Of a stretch of DNA of 64,000 nt, positions 38,942 to 48,030 are shown one piece after another. This DNA is from Microcella alkalica (lineage in GTDB: Bacteria; Actinomycetota; Actinomycetes; Actinomycetales; Microbacteriaceae), in assembly GCF_014137945.1 (NCBI RefSeq), contig NZ_JACGWX010000002.1:372001-436000 (forward strand), in the 5' to 3' direction. The notes under the pieces were generated by a model that had not been told where the DNA came from, ran no database searches, and worked only from the letters and a program-made list of their open reading frames with translations. The number at the start of each line of letters is the position of its first letter. Position 1 is the first letter of the stretch. The position numbers were made by a program, and so were the translations under genes.

Positions 38942-40501
38942 ATGACCGCCGACCAGAACACCCCCGATGCCGTCTCTGACGACGACGGCGACGCCGAGTA
39001 CCCGCAACTGAATCAGGAGGCGGCCGAGCAGGTCGCCGCGCGCCTGGCCGAGCTCGACGACGACCTCGCGCTCGCGCGGGCGGAGTCGCTGCGCAAGGGT
39101 CTCGCCGACTACGACCTCGACGAGGACGACCTCGATCTGCTCGAGAGCGCCGAGCTCGGCGAGGACGGCATCATCACGCTGCCCGCTCTGCCGGTGCTCG
39201 CGATCGTGGGCCGGCCGAACGTCGGCAAGAGCGCGCTCGTGAACCGCATCCTCGGCCGCCGCGAGGCCGTCGTGGAGGACACCCCGGGTGTCACGCGCGA
39301 CCGCGTCACCTACAAGGCCGAGTGGAACGACAAGCGATTCACCCTCGTCGACACGGGCGGGTGGGAGCCCGACGCGACGGGCATCAACGCCTCGGTCGCC
39401 GCGCAGGCGGAGGTCGCCGTCGAGCTCGCCGACGCCGTGCTGTTCGTCGTCGACGCCATCACGGGCGCGACCGCGACGGACGAGTTCGTCGTGAAGATGC
39501 TTCGCCGGTCGAAGAAGCCCGTCATCCTCGTCGGCAACAAGATCGACGACACCCGCCAGGAGCCGCTGACGGCCGAGCTGTGGGGCCTCGGCCTCGGGCA
39601 GCCGTGGCCGACGTCGGCCGTGCACGGCCGCGGCGTCGCCGACCTGCTCGACCACGTGCTGACGGTGCTTCCGGAGGTCTCGGCGGTCGCGAAGCAGGAG
39701 TTCGGCGGCCCGCGGCGCGTCGCCCTCATCGGCCGCCCGAACGTCGGCAAGTCGAGCCTGCTCAACAAGGCGGCACGCGAGGAGCGCGTCGTCGTGAACG
39801 AGCTCGCCGGCACGACGCGCGACCCGATCGACGAGCAGATCGAGCTCGGCGGGAAGATCTGGAACTTCGTCGACACGGCCGGCATCCGCCGTCGCGTGCA
39901 CCTGCAGCAGGGCAGCGACTTCTACGCCTCGCTGCGCACGGCTGCGGCGCTCGAGAAGGCGGAGGTCGCGGTCGTGCTCATCGACGTGACCGAGCCGGTG
40001 AGCGAGCAGGATGTCCGCATCATCGAGCTCGTCCTGCAGTCGGGCCGCGCGCTCGTGCTCGCGTTCAACAAGTGGGACCTGCTGGATGACGAGCGCCGCC
40101 GCTACCTGGAGCGCGAGATCGACCAGGATCTCGCGCACGTGTCGTGGGCGCCGCGCGTCAACATCTCGGCCCGCACCGGCCGTCACCTCGAGAAGCTCGT
40201 CCCGGCCCTCGAGCTCGCGCTCGAGTCGTGGGATACCCGCATTCCGACCGGCAAGCTCAACGCCTTCGTCGCCGAGCTGACGCAGGAGCATCCGCACCCC
40301 GTCCGCAGCGGCAAGCAGCCGCGCATCCTCTTCGCGACGCAGGCGTCGACGCGCCCGCCGACCTTCGTGCTGTTCACGACCGGATTCCTCGACCCGCAGT
40401 ACCGCCGCTTCATCACCCGCCGCCTGCGCGAGGTGTGGGGCTTCGAGGGCTCGCCCATCCAGGTCAACATGCGGGTTCGCGAGAAGCGCCAGCGCAAGTA
40501 G
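38942..40501 (+). CDS. der: Ribosome-assembly GTPase Der (EngA)
   Basis: 519 aa with two tandem GTPase domains and a KH-like C-terminus. G1 motifs GRPNVGKS at residues 90-97 and 264-271; DTGGWEPD and DTAGIRRRV are the G3 motifs; NKID and NKWD the G4 motifs. The first 80 residues are an acidic extension typical of actinobacterial Der. AGGAGACAGTGGGAGGATCCC precedes the ATG by only a few bases. Acts in 50S maturation. Confidence 0.96.
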   Translation: MTADQNTPDAVSDDDGDAEYPQLNQEAAEQVAARLAELDDDLALARAESLRKGLADYDLDEDDLDLLESAELGEDGIITLPALPVLAIVGRPNVGKSALVNRILGRREAVVEDTPGVTRDRVTYKAEWNDKRFTLVDTGGWEPDATGINASVAAQAEVAVELADAVLFVVDAITGATATDEFVVKMLRRSKKPVILVGNKIDDTRQEPLTAELWGLGLGQPWPTSAVHGRGVADLLDHVLTVLPEVSAVAKQEFGGPRRVALIGRPNVGKSSLLNKAAREERVVVNELAGTTRDPIDEQIELGGKIWNFVDTAGIRRRVHLQQGSDFYASLRTAAALEKAEVAVVLIDVTEPVSEQDVRIIELVLQSGRALVLAFNKWDLLDDERRRYLEREIDQDLAHVSWAPRVNISARTGRHLEKLVPALELALESWDTRIPTGKLNAFVAELTQEHPHPVRSGKQPRILFATQASTRPPTFVLFTTGFLDPQYRRFITRRLREVWGFEGSPIQVNMRVREKRQRK

Positions 40502-40595
40502 GTCGCGCTCCGTCGCGCTGTCGGCGGCGCGCTTTCCTCGGGGGCTCGTCGGGTGCCCTGCGGTCGCCCTTTCCCTGTGTGCTTTTCGAGGCACA

Positions 40596-40622
40596 TGCCC
40601 CGTTGGGCACTCACGCTTTTTT
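40596..40622 (+). terminator. Possible terminator downstream of der
   Basis: Short stem TGCCC-CGTT-GGGCA followed after 5 nt by GCTTTTTTC. Weak stem, but one of the few T-tracts in the window. The rest of the gap 40502-40711 shows nothing else. Confidence 0.35.
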
Positions 40623-40711
40623 CGACGACGGATCGCTCTGCCGGCGACGCGAGCCGGCGTACTCCGCTCAAACCCGGCGAGCCGCCAATTCCGAGGCGGC
40701 GACCAGCCGAC

Positions 40712-41491
40712 TCAGACGCGGCGCGCGGCCGCGAACTCCGTGATCACTCCGCGGCCGGGCGGCGTGGCGAGCACCGAGTCGGGCGCGCGCCCGGCGAGGC
40801 CGGGGAACCCCGCCGCCTCGAGCAGCTGATCCTCGAGCGACAGCAGCGTCGCCTCGACGAGCGGCCACGGCTCGTGGATGTTGCGCGCGTGGATCGTGCG
40901 CCCGAGGTGCCGCTCGTGGAACCCCCACCGGTCGGTGAGGAACCGGCTGAGCGGGGTGTCGACGGGCGACTCCGCGACGCGGGCGCGGATGCGCGTCGTC
41001 GGGCGGTCGACGAGCGGGTGGGCGGCTCCACCGGCGAGGCGGTGACGTCGGCTGCGGTACTCGAGCTCGTCGCCCGACACGGTGAGCGAGGCATCCGCCC
41101 ACTGATAGGGGAGCCCGAACAGCGCGCGGGCGGCGAGCACCGGCGCGAGGTGCTGCGCCTCGAGCGAGCGGAAGACGACGCCGCGATCGCCCGCCGCATC
41201 GACCGAGTAGGTGCGCACGTTGATCTCGATGAACGTTCCGACGCCCGGGACCGGCGGCAGGGGCAGGAACTGGTGCCGGCCGAGCACGAACGGGATGAGC
41301 CCGACCCACGCGCTGCCGTCGAAGACGTCGGGGCGCGTGCCGGCGGGGAGGAACGGGGCGACGAGGTCGGGCTCGACGCGCCAGTGGAGGAAGATGAAGT
41401 CGCTCCAGCGCTGGCGGATGATCGCGCGCCCCGGCAGCGGCGGCGCCGGCGGGTCGGCAGGCGCGGGCGGGCGGGGCGAGGGGTCGGGCAC
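40712..41491 (-). CDS. DUF2071 (YqjF-like) protein
   Basis: 259 aa, cytoplasmic, unknown biochemical role. Family features: QRWSDFIFLHWRVEPDLVAPFLPAGTRPDVFDGSAWVGLIPF, GVGTFIEINVRTYS, and FHERHLGRTIHARNIHEPWPL toward the end. GTG at 41491 is preferred: on the minus strand a CAGAAT hexamer ends 6 nt before it; the open frame continues upstream to 41578 without signals. It ends after the der terminator region. Confidence 0.85.
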   Translation of the reverse strand: MPDPSPRPPAPADPPAPPLPGRAIIRQRWSDFIFLHWRVEPDLVAPFLPAGTRPDVFDGSAWVGLIPFVLGRHQFLPLPPVPGVGTFIEINVRTYSVDAAGDRGVVFRSLEAQHLAPVLAARALFGLPYQWADASLTVSGDELEYRSRRHRLAGGAAHPLVDRPTTRIRARVAESPVDTPLSRFLTDRWGFHERHLGRTIHARNIHEPWPLVEATLLSLEDQLLEAAGFPGLAGRAPDSVLATPPGRGVITEFAAARRV

Positions 41492-41551
41492 GGATTCATT
41501 CTGCTCCCGGCACCCGAGCGCAAGCCCCTGCGCGGTCGGGTTCTCGTGCCG

Positions 41552-41557
41552 TAGCGT
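41552..41557 (+). promoter_or_regulatory. -10 hexamer of the methyltransferase gene
   Basis: TAGCGT, 7 nt before the ATG at 41565. Confidence 0.5.
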
Positions 41558-41564
41558 CGCGAGG

Positions 41565-42284
41565 ATGGAGATCGCCACGTCATTCGGTACGGCCGCGCAA
41601 GCCTACGAGCGGGCGCGACCCGGTTATCCCGCCGCAGCGATCGAGTGGCTCCTGCCGCGCCAGGGCGCCATCGTGCTCGACGTCGGCGCCGGCACCGGCA
41701 AGCTCACCGCTCAGCTCGCCCGAGCCGGCCACGCCGTGCGCGCCGTCGACCCCGACCCGACGATGCTCGCGACCCTGGCTCGGCGTCTGCCGAGCGTCGC
41801 GACCGCCGTCGGCACCGCGGAGGACCTTCCCGTCGACGACCTCTCCGTCGACGCCGTCACCTTCGGCCAGTCGTGGCACTGGGTCGACCCGACGCTCGCC
41901 ACGCAGGAGGCCGCGCGCGTGCTGCGCCCCGGCGGCCGCCTCGGCCTGTTCTGGAACATCCGCGACGAGACGGTGCCGTGGGTGAAGGAGCTCAGCGGCA
42001 TCATGCACTCGAGCGCCGCCGAGCGCCTGCTCACCGAGGGCATGCCCGAGATCGGCGCCCCGTTCACCGCGCTCGAGCACGCCGCGTGGGAGTGGACGGC
42101 GACCCTCACGATCGCGGGCCTCATCGATCTCGCCGCCTCCCGCAGCGACGTCATCGCGATGGACCCTGACGAGCGCGAGCGGGTGCTCGCGGAGGTGGGC
42201 GCGCTCGGCGCGCGCGTCGCGACCGCCGACGGCGACATCCTCATGCCGTATCGCACGCACGCGTTCCGCGCGCTTCTCGCCTGA
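41565..42284 (+). CDS. SAM-dependent methyltransferase (class I)
   Basis: 239 aa. N-terminal FGTAAQAYERARPGYP is the signature of the UbiE/Methyltransf_11 group also seen in YafE-like proteins; motif I DVGAGTG is residues 39-45, an acidic residue in AVDPDPTM follows, and the post-I AEDLPVDDLSVDAVTFGQSWHW and RVLRPGGRLGLFW are present. Substrate unknown. Divergent from the DUF2071 gene with 73 nt between starts. Confidence 0.88.
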   Translation: MEIATSFGTAAQAYERARPGYPAAAIEWLLPRQGAIVLDVGAGTGKLTAQLARAGHAVRAVDPDPTMLATLARRLPSVATAVGTAEDLPVDDLSVDAVTFGQSWHWVDPTLATQEAARVLRPGGRLGLFWNIRDETVPWVKELSGIMHSSAAERLLTEGMPEIGAPFTALEHAAWEWTATLTIAGLIDLAASRSDVIAMDPDERERVLAEVGALGARVATADGDILMPYRTHAFRALLA

Positions 42285-42324
42285 GCTCCCCGATCGTCCT
42301 CGCCGATTCGCAGGATTCCCGCCG

Positions 42325-42330
42325 TAGCCT
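42325..42330 (+). promoter_or_regulatory. -10 hexamer of the Nudix gene at 42338
   Basis: TAGCCT, 7 nt before the ATG. Confidence 0.5.
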
Positions 42331-42337
42331 GAGCACC

Positions 42338-42865
42338 ATGTCGACCCCGCCCTCCGCCGCACCCGACGGAGCCGCGCGTCGCACCCCGCCGCCGCTGCCG
42401 CCGCCGCACCTGCGCGACCCGGGCGACGCGTGGGTCGAGGGCCCCGACGGTCAGCGCTTCTGGGGCCGCTTCGGCGCCGCGGGTCTGCTCGCGTGGCACC
42501 CCGAGGCGGGCATCCTGCTGCAGCACCGCGCCGAGTGGTCGCACCACGGCGGGACGTGGGGGATCCCGGGCGGCGCACGCAAGCTCGATGAGTCGGCCGC
42601 CGATGCCGCCCTGCGCGAGTCGAACGAGGAGGCCGGCGTTCCGCTGCACGCGGTCAGCGTCCTGTTCGAGAGCGTCGTCGACCTCGGATTCTGGTCGTAC
42701 ACGACGGTCGTCGTGCGGGTCGACGAGCTCTTCGAGCCGGTCGTCGGCGATCTGGAGAGCCTCGAGCTGCGCTGGGTCGCGATCGAGCAGGTGGATGCTC
42801 TGCCCCTGCACCCCGGATTCGCGAGTTCATGGCCCGCCCTCCGGGGGCAGCTGCCCGGCGTCTAA
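42338..42865 (+). CDS. Nudix hydrolase
   Basis: 175 aa. Nudix box GGARKLDESAADAALRESNEEAGV has all metal-binding positions (the RE and EE residues); the hydrophobic position after RE is Ser. N-terminal 45 residues are proline-rich and probably disordered. WGIPGG before the box is usual for MutT-like enzymes. Substrate cannot be told. Not in an operon: it converges with the next gene, 17 nt away. Confidence 0.88.
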   Translation: MSTPPSAAPDGAARRTPPPLPPPHLRDPGDAWVEGPDGQRFWGRFGAAGLLAWHPEAGILLQHRAEWSHHGGTWGIPGGARKLDESAADAALRESNEEAGVPLHAVSVLFESVVDLGFWSYTTVVVRVDELFEPVVGDLESLELRWVAIEQVDALPLHPGFASSWPALRGQLPGV

Positions 42866-42882
42866 CCCGGCGCCGAGCCCTG

Positions 42883-43281
42883 CTAGTGCGGCGGCAGAAG
42901 GGCGAGCATGTGCTCGGTGATGAGCGGCGCGACGGGGGTGGTCGCGAACTCGACCGGGTGCATCCAGCGCACGTCGTCGATCTCGGCGGCCGCCACGCAC
43001 GGCTCGGTGATGACGGCCCGGAAGACGTCGGCGACGAGCGTCGTCGCTGGTTCGTTCGCGGCGGCGGTCGTGAAGCGCCCGAGCGACTCGAGCGCGGCGA
43101 CGGGCACGTGCACGCCGAGCTCCTCGAGCAGCTCGCGGCTGAGCGTCTCGGCGGGGGTCTCGCCGGGCTCGGGTTTGCCGCCGGGCTGCATGTGGACGGA
43201 CGTCCCGCGCTTGCGGACGACGAGCAGCCGGCCGACGTCGTCGACGACGAGCGCGGCCGAGACGTGGATGACCGGCCTCAT
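42883..43281 (-). CDS. Nudix hydrolase, MutT-like
   Basis: 132 aa. VSAALVVDDVGRLLVVRKRGTSVHMQPGG leads into the box GGKPEPGETPAETLSRELLEELGV, complete. The small size and RKR-x-T segment resemble mutator MutT or 8-oxo-dGTPase-like enzymes. ATG 43281 overlaps the TetR stop (ATGA), so it is cotranscribed with and translationally coupled to the regulator. Confidence 0.9.
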   Translation of the reverse strand: MRPVIHVSAALVVDDVGRLLVVRKRGTSVHMQPGGKPEPGETPAETLSRELLEELGVHVPVAALESLGRFTTAAANEPATTLVADVFRAVITEPCVAAAEIDDVRWMHPVEFATTPVAPLITEHMLALLPPH

Positions 43282-43883
43282 GCCGCTGGCCACCACGGCG
43301 GCTGCACGGCGCGCCAGCGGCGCAGCAGCAGCGCACGGTCGCGCGGCTCGGGGTCGCGCAGCCAGTCGGTGATGACGGCGACCGTGGTCGCGGCGAGGGC
43401 GGCGGCGACGGTCTCGGCGAACCGGTCGGGGTCGTCGTCGATCGCGGGAGGCGTGAGCGCGCCGTGCTCGATGAGGAGCGCGATCGAGTGGGCGAAGTGC
43501 TCGGCGAGCATCGCGCCGAGGCCGGAGGTTCCGGCGGCGAGCTCGCGCGCGTAGACGGGGGAGTGCCGCTCGACGTGGGCGAAGACCTCGTCGGCGGAGG
43601 AGCCGATCGCGGCGACGATCGTCTGCGGTGTCGCGGGCTCGATGACTCGGTGGCGGATCTCGTCGAGCTCGGCCCGCAGCGCGCTGCGCAGGAGGTCGGC
43701 GGGGTCGGCGCCGTGCTCGTAGATCGTCGAGCGGTGGACTCCCGCGGTGCGCGCGAGGGCCGCCCCCGTGATCGCCGACGCGGGCGAGGTGCGCGCGAGC
43801 TCGAGCACCGCCGCGTGCAGCCGGTCGCGCGACCGCACCCATCGCGGGTCGAGCCCGACGGGGGTCGTCTCGGCCGCGGTCAT
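43278..43883 (-). CDS. TetR-family transcriptional regulator
   Basis: 201 aa. The N-terminal helix-turn-helix spans about residues 18-62 (AAVLELARTSPASAITGAALARTAGVHRSTIYEHGADPADLL); the recognition helix is VHRSTIYEHG. C-terminal ligand domain not assignable. Start at 43883 fits a TACGAT hexamer 7 nt upstream; an in-frame ATG at 43892 overlaps that hexamer. Divergent from the SDR gene at 44016, so it probably controls that gene and its own operon. Confidence 0.88.
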   Translation of the reverse strand: MTAAETTPVGLDPRWVRSRDRLHAAVLELARTSPASAITGAALARTAGVHRSTIYEHGADPADLLRSALRAELDEIRHRVIEPATPQTIVAAIGSSADEVFAHVERHSPVYARELAAGTSGLGAMLAEHFAHSIALLIEHGALTPPAIDDDPDRFAETVAAALAATTVAVITDWLRDPEPRDRALLLRRWRAVQPPWWPAA

Positions 43884-43890
43884 GCGGCTC

Positions 43891-43896
43891 ATCGTA
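43891..43896 (-). promoter_or_regulatory. -10 hexamer of the TetR gene
   Basis: TACGAT on the minus strand, 7 nt before the ATG at 43883. Confidence 0.5.
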
Positions 43897-43932
43897 TCCG
43901 TCAGCTGTCGGGGAATAGCCCCGCGAGAGCGC

Positions 43933-43947
43933 CGGTTGCAGTAACCG
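43933..43947. promoter_or_regulatory. Candidate TetR operator
   Basis: Palindrome CGGTT-GCAGT-AACCG in the 132-nt gap between tetR and the SDR gene; the size fits a TetR-family half-site pair. Inferred from position only. Confidence 0.35.
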
Positions 43948-44015
43948 ACACCTGTCGAATAAACCGCCGGAGGCGCGACCGACCTCGCCCACCCGGCCGA
44001 GCCATGGGAGTGATC

Positions 44016-44756
44016 ATGAACCGCCTCGAGAACCGCACCGCCCTCGTCACGGGAGCCGCGAGCGGCATCGGTCGCGCTACCGCGCTGCGCCTCGCCTCGG
44101 AGGGCGCGCGCGTCGTCGTCGCCGACCTGCAGGACGACAAGGCGGCCGCCGTCGTCGCCGAGATCGAGGCCGCGGGCGGCACCGCGGTCGCGCTGAATCT
44201 GAACGTGACCGACGAGGCCAGCTGGGCCGCGGGCATCCGCGCGACGGTCGAGCGCTTCGGCGGCCTCGACTTCCTCGTCAACAACGCAGGCATCGGCGAC
44301 ACCGTGCCGCTCGAGCAGAGTACGACCGACGAGTACCTGAAGGTCGTCGCGGTCACGCAGAACAGCGTCTACTTCGGCCTCAAGGCCGCCGCCGAGGCGC
44401 TCAAGGCGAGCGGCCACGGCGCGGTGGTGAACGTCTCGTCGATGTTCGGCATCGTCGGCGGCTTCGGCACCTCGCCCGCCTACGCCGCCGCCAAGGGCGC
44501 CGTGCGCACGCTGACCAAGTCGGTCGCGCTCGGCTGGGCGACGGAGGGCGTGCGCGTCAACTCGATCCACCCGGGCTTCGTCGACACGCCGATCCTCGGC
44601 GAGACCGACCGCTCGATGCTCGCCCAGACCACCCCCATGGGCCGCATCGCCCAGCCGGAGGAGCTCGCCGCGGCGATCGCCTTCCTCGTGAGCGACGACG
44701 CGTCGTTCATGACCGGCTCCGAGCTCGTCGTCGACGGCGGCTACACCGCCCGCTGA
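44016..44756 (+). CDS. Short-chain dehydrogenase/reductase
   Basis: 246 aa classical SDR. Cofactor loop TGAASGIG at residues 12-19; DLQDDKAA after beta-2 suggests NAD preference (acidic residue); NNAG; catalytic serine in NVSSMFG and Tyr-Lys in YAAAKGA near residue 157. C-terminal ASFMTGSELVVDGGYTAR is the family end, close to 3-alpha-hydroxysteroid or acetoacetyl-type dehydrogenases; substrate unknown. ATG 44016 has GGGAG 7 nt upstream; an in-frame ATG at 44004 lies before that and is not preferred. Confidence 0.9.
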   Translation: MNRLENRTALVTGAASGIGRATALRLASEGARVVVADLQDDKAAAVVAEIEAAGGTAVALNLNVTDEASWAAGIRATVERFGGLDFLVNNAGIGDTVPLEQSTTDEYLKVVAVTQNSVYFGLKAAAEALKASGHGAVVNVSSMFGIVGGFGTSPAYAAAKGAVRTLTKSVALGWATEGVRVNSIHPGFVDTPILGETDRSMLAQTTPMGRIAQPEELAAAIAFLVSDDASFMTGSELVVDGGYTAR

Positions 44757-44803
44757 CGTCGAGGCCGGGGGCGCATCCGCTGCCCGTGTCGGTGCGAATC
44801 CGA

Positions 44804-45469
44804 TCAGTGGATGCTGCCCCCGGTGACCTTCGCATCGGTCGCCGTCTGCACCGCCGTGATGATGGCGAGGCGGATGCCCCGCTCGAGCTCGTCGATCGTC
44901 ATCGTCGGCACGCTCGATCCGGGCGGCACGAGGTCGGGCGTCGCGGGCACGTGCATGAACCCGCCCCGCAGCCCCGGATTCCGCTCGACCGCCCCGCCCA
45001 CCAGGTACGCGACGTGGTTGCACACGAAGCTGCCCGCCGTGAGCGACACGCTCGCCGGCAGCCCCACCTCGGTGAGCGCGGCGACGATGGCCTTGACCGG
45101 CAGCGTCGAGAATCGAGCAGCGGGCCCGTTATCGTCGATGGCCGCATCGATGGGCTGATCGCCGTCGTTGTCGGGGATGCGCGCGTCGTCGAGGTTGATC
45201 GCGACGCGCTCGGGCGTGATGCCGCTGCGCCCGTCCGCGAGCCCCAGCGCGATGACGACGTCGGGAGCGTGCGCCGCGATCGCCTCCATGAGGGCAGGCC
45301 CGGATGCCCGGTACGACACGGGCAGGACGACCCCACGTACTTCGACCCCCGCCTCGGCGAGCTCAGGCTGAGGAACGCTGACGAGCCGGCGCACGACCTC
45401 ACCGCTGGGGTTGGATGCGGCCACCGCGAACGCCTCGAACCCGGTCACCAGCACGCGCGTGTTCTTCAC
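44804..45469 (-). CDS. pcp: Pyrrolidone-carboxylate peptidase, 5' region split by IS21
   Basis: Removes N-terminal pyroglutamate from peptides; C15 cysteine peptidase, 221 aa. Visible: VLVTGFEAFAVAASNPSGEVV at the N-terminus, LGLADGRSGITPERVAINLDDARIPDNDG, the catalytic cysteine in AGSFVCNHVAYLVGG and histidine in GGFMHVPATPD. The GTG at 45469 is the natural start, but an IS21 element begins 11 nt upstream and has moved the GGGAGG ribosome site to the other side (47824-47829 on the plus strand). A GTG in the IS end (45493) is in frame, so an 8-residue extended form is possible. Expression is doubtful. Confidence 0.88.
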   Translation of the reverse strand: MKNTRVLVTGFEAFAVAASNPSGEVVRRLVSVPQPELAEAGVEVRGVVLPVSYRASGPALMEAIAAHAPDVVIALGLADGRSGITPERVAINLDDARIPDNDGDQPIDAAIDDNGPAARFSTLPVKAIVAALTEVGLPASVSLTAGSFVCNHVAYLVGGAVERNPGLRGGFMHVPATPDLVPPGSSVPTMTIDELERGIRLAIITAVQTATDAKVTGGSIH

Positions 45470-45476
45470 CCGCCCA

Positions 45477-45480
45477 GCCT
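45477..45480. repeat. Target-site duplication GCCT, left copy
   Basis: GCCT at 45477-45480 and again at 47823-47826 directly flank the inverted repeats of the first IS21 element. Confidence 0.8.
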
Positions 45481-45615
45481 TGACGGCGCTCACTGAATTT
45501 CCCCAGTTCTGCTCATCGAATCTCCCCACTCTGGGTCGCTCCGCCGCATGAGGCGGGCCTCCCTGGATGCTGGTGGTCTCTGAACACACACCAGCCCAGG
45601 AAGGCCCTGTTTCTC

Positions 45616-46944
45616 ATGCTCTCAGAGAGGAGCAGCGTGGACATCCACGCTCTGCAGCGGCAGGGGGTGACGATCAGCGAGATCGCCCGCCGCACGAACC
45701 ACGACCGCAAGACGATCCGCGCCTACCTCGCCGGTGAGCGCCAACCTGGAGTCCGCCAGCGAGCTTCGCCGGACCCGTTCGATGGGTTCGTCGACTACGT
45801 CGCGGCCCGGCTGACCGAGGACCCGCACCTCTGGGCGGTGACGCTGCTGGACGAGCTCGCCGCGCTCGGCTACGCCGGCTCGTACCCGACGCTCACGCGG
45901 CAGATCCGTGCTCGGGGGCTGCGGCCAGCGTGCGTCGCGTGCGCGCATGTCACGAGGCGGGCGAACGCGGTCATCGCGCACCCGCCGGGCGAGGAGACGC
46001 AGTTCGACTGGGTCGAGCTGCCGGACCCACCGGCGGGCTGGGCGTTCCCGGGCAAGCGCGCCTACGCGCTGGTCGGCTCCCTCGCCCACTCGGGCGTCTG
46101 GCGGGCGGTGCTGTCGCCCTCGATGGACCTGCCGCACCTGCTGGCCGCGATGACGGCCGTGCTGGGCCTGCTGGGCGGGCTCACCCGCGACTGGCGCTTC
46201 GACCGGATGCGGACCGTGCTCGATCCCGCCTCGGGCGATCTGACGGCGCAGTTCGCCGCGTTCGCGAAGCACCACGGCGTGCAGGCGGTCGCCTGCCGGC
46301 CCCGCTCCGGCAACCGCAAGGGCGTGGTGGAGAAGAACAACCACACCGCCGCGCAGCGCTGGTGGCGGACCCTGCCGGACGAGACGACCCTCGAGCAGGC
46401 GCAAGCGTCCCTCCAGGCGTTCGCCCAGCGCCAGGACGGGCGCAAGCGCGAGGGCTCGGCCGGGACGACGACCGCGGCCGCGATGTTCGCCGCCGAGCGG
46501 CTGCGGCCGCTGCCTTCGGCGCCGTTCCCGGTGGTCGTCACCGAGCAACGCACCGCGACCCGGCAGGCGCTGATCGACTGGCGCGGCAACCGCTACTCGG
46601 TCCCGCCGGAGCTGGCCGCGGCGCGCGTGCACGTCCGCTGGCGGCTGGCCGCGGACACGATCGACATCGCCACCGCCGCCGGCACCGTCATCGCCCGCCA
46701 CCGGCTCGCCGAGCCCGGGCTGGGCGTCACGATCCGCGACACCGGCCACGTCACCGCGCTCGAGACGATCGCGCTCGCCTCGGCCCCGCCCGGACGACCC
46801 CATCGTCGCAAGGAGCGCATCCCGCCCGGCAGCGCGGCGCTGCGCGCCGCCGGCATCCTCACCGGCACCGCCGGACCCGTCTCGACCGTCATCGACCTGG
46901 CCGCCTACGAGCAGGCCGCGAAGAACAGGAACACCCTCCCATGA
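45616..46944 (+). CDS. istA: IS21 transposase IstA
   Basis: 442 aa. N-terminal helix-turn-helix (VTISEIARRTNHDRKTIRAYLAG, about residues 18-40), rve-type DDE domain with aspartates in EETQFDWVELPD and DWRFDRMRTV and glutamate in KGVVEKNNHTAAQRWW, and a C-terminal beta domain (DWRGNRYSVPPELA). ATG 45616 is the longest sensible start; GTG 45637 has a better ribosome site (GAGAGGAG) and may be used. Overlaps istB (ATGA). Confidence 0.93.
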   Translation: MLSERSSVDIHALQRQGVTISEIARRTNHDRKTIRAYLAGERQPGVRQRASPDPFDGFVDYVAARLTEDPHLWAVTLLDELAALGYAGSYPTLTRQIRARGLRPACVACAHVTRRANAVIAHPPGEETQFDWVELPDPPAGWAFPGKRAYALVGSLAHSGVWRAVLSPSMDLPHLLAAMTAVLGLLGGLTRDWRFDRMRTVLDPASGDLTAQFAAFAKHHGVQAVACRPRSGNRKGVVEKNNHTAAQRWWRTLPDETTLEQAQASLQAFAQRQDGRKREGSAGTTTAAAMFAAERLRPLPSAPFPVVVTEQRTATRQALIDWRGNRYSVPPELAAARVHVRWRLAADTIDIATAAGTVIARHRLAEPGLGVTIRDTGHVTALETIALASAPPGRPHRRKERIPPGSAALRAAGILTGTAGPVSTVIDLAAYEQAAKNRNTLP

Positions 46945-47759
46945 CCACCCACACCCACACCACCACCGCGACGGCGGCGAGCGTCTATCAGCAGCTGCGC
47001 GGCCACCTGGCCGAGCTGAAGCTCGCCGACGCCGCCGAGGCTCTCCCGTCCGTGCTGGACCAGGCCAGCGCCGAGGGCTGGTCGCTGACGCAGGCGCTCG
47101 AGCGGCTGCTGCGCGTCGAGGTCACTGCCACCGACGCGCGCCGCCTCGCCGGCCGTCACCGGTTCGCGAACCTCCCCACCGGCGCCACCCTGGCCGACTT
47201 CGACCTCGACGCAGCCTCCGGCATCGACCGGTCGCTGCTGGCCGAGCTCGGCACCTGCCGCTACCTCGAGACCGCCACCAACCTGCTCCTCATCGGCCCG
47301 CCCGGCGTCGGCAAGACCCACATCGCCACCGGCCTCGGCCACGCCGCCGTGCACGCCGGCTACCGCGTCTATTTCACCTCCGCCGCCGACCTCGCCGCCC
47401 GCTGCCACCGCGCCGCGATCGAGGGCAAGTGGTCCACGATGATGCGCTTCTTCGCCGGCCCGACGCTGCTGATCATCGACGAGCTCGGCTACCTGCCGCT
47501 GCCCGGCGAGGCCGCCTCCGCCCTGTTCCAGGTCATCAACCAGCGCTACCTGAAGACCTCGATCGTGATCACCACGAACCGGCCCGTCGGAGCCTGGGGC
47601 GAGGTCCTCGGCGACACCACCGTCGCCGCCGCCATGCTCGACCGGCTCCTGCACCGCTCCGTCGTCGTCACCCTCGACGGCGCCTCCTACCGGCTCCGCA
47701 ACCACCACGCTGCCGCGGACGAGCTCCGCCGCGTCACCACCGGCACCAACCCGCGCTAA
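46941..47759 (+). CDS. istB: IS21 transposition helper ATPase IstB
   Basis: 272 aa AAA+ DnaC-like ATPase that activates IstA and chooses the target. Walker A GPPGVGKTH (near residue 118), Walker B LLIIDELGYLPL, sensor TTNRPVGAWGEVLGD, C-terminal VTLDGASYRLR. Starts at the ATG within the istA stop. First 12 residues are Thr/His-rich. Confidence 0.93.
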   Translation: MTTHTHTTTATAASVYQQLRGHLAELKLADAAEALPSVLDQASAEGWSLTQALERLLRVEVTATDARRLAGRHRFANLPTGATLADFDLDAASGIDRSLLAELGTCRYLETATNLLLIGPPGVGKTHIATGLGHAAVHAGYRVYFTSAADLAARCHRAAIEGKWSTMMRFFAGPTLLIIDELGYLPLPGEAASALFQVINQRYLKTSIVITTNRPVGAWGEVLGDTTVAAAMLDRLLHRSVVVTLDGASYRLRNHHAAADELRRVTTGTNPR

Positions 47760-47871
47760 CCTGACCCCGCGACCTGGGGAAGTTCGATGAGCAACTCTGG
47801 GGAAATTCGCTGAGCGCCGTCAGCCTCCCACGGAGCGCGGGCGGTTGCGCTCACCCCCTCCCGGTTGCCGC

Positions 47872-47877
47872 TAGACT
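47872..47877 (+). promoter_or_regulatory. -10 hexamer of tRNA-Pro
   Basis: TAGACT 33 nt before the tRNA; no convincing -35 at 17 nt. Confidence 0.45.
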
Positions 47878-47910
47878 CTCCTACGGCCCACCCCCGCGGA
47901 GGGCCAGCCA

Positions 47911-47984
<74 letters not shown>

Positions 47985-47985
47985 C

Positions 47986-48030
47986 AAATGCCGAAAGGGG
48001 CCGTCCAATGGACGGCCCCTTTCGGCATTT
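47986..48030 (+). terminator. tRNA-Pro terminator
   Basis: Perfect 21-bp stem (AAATGCCGAAAGGGGCCGTCC with its complement) closed by a 3-nt loop, beginning two bases after the tRNA, then CTT. Works in both directions on paper. Confidence 0.9.

Larger units (their letters stand above)
45481..47822 (+). mobile_element. Complete IS21-family insertion sequence (2342 bp)
   Basis: Bounded by imperfect inverted repeats of about 48 bp (45481-45528 and 47775-47822). Both begin TGACGGCGCTCA and share GAATTTCCCCAG and TGCTCATCGAA inside. Flanked by a 4-bp GCCT duplication. Carries istA and istB overlapping by 4 nt. Both genes are intact with all catalytic motifs, so it may be active. Inserted between the pcp start codon and its ribosome site. 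Confidence 0.92.
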
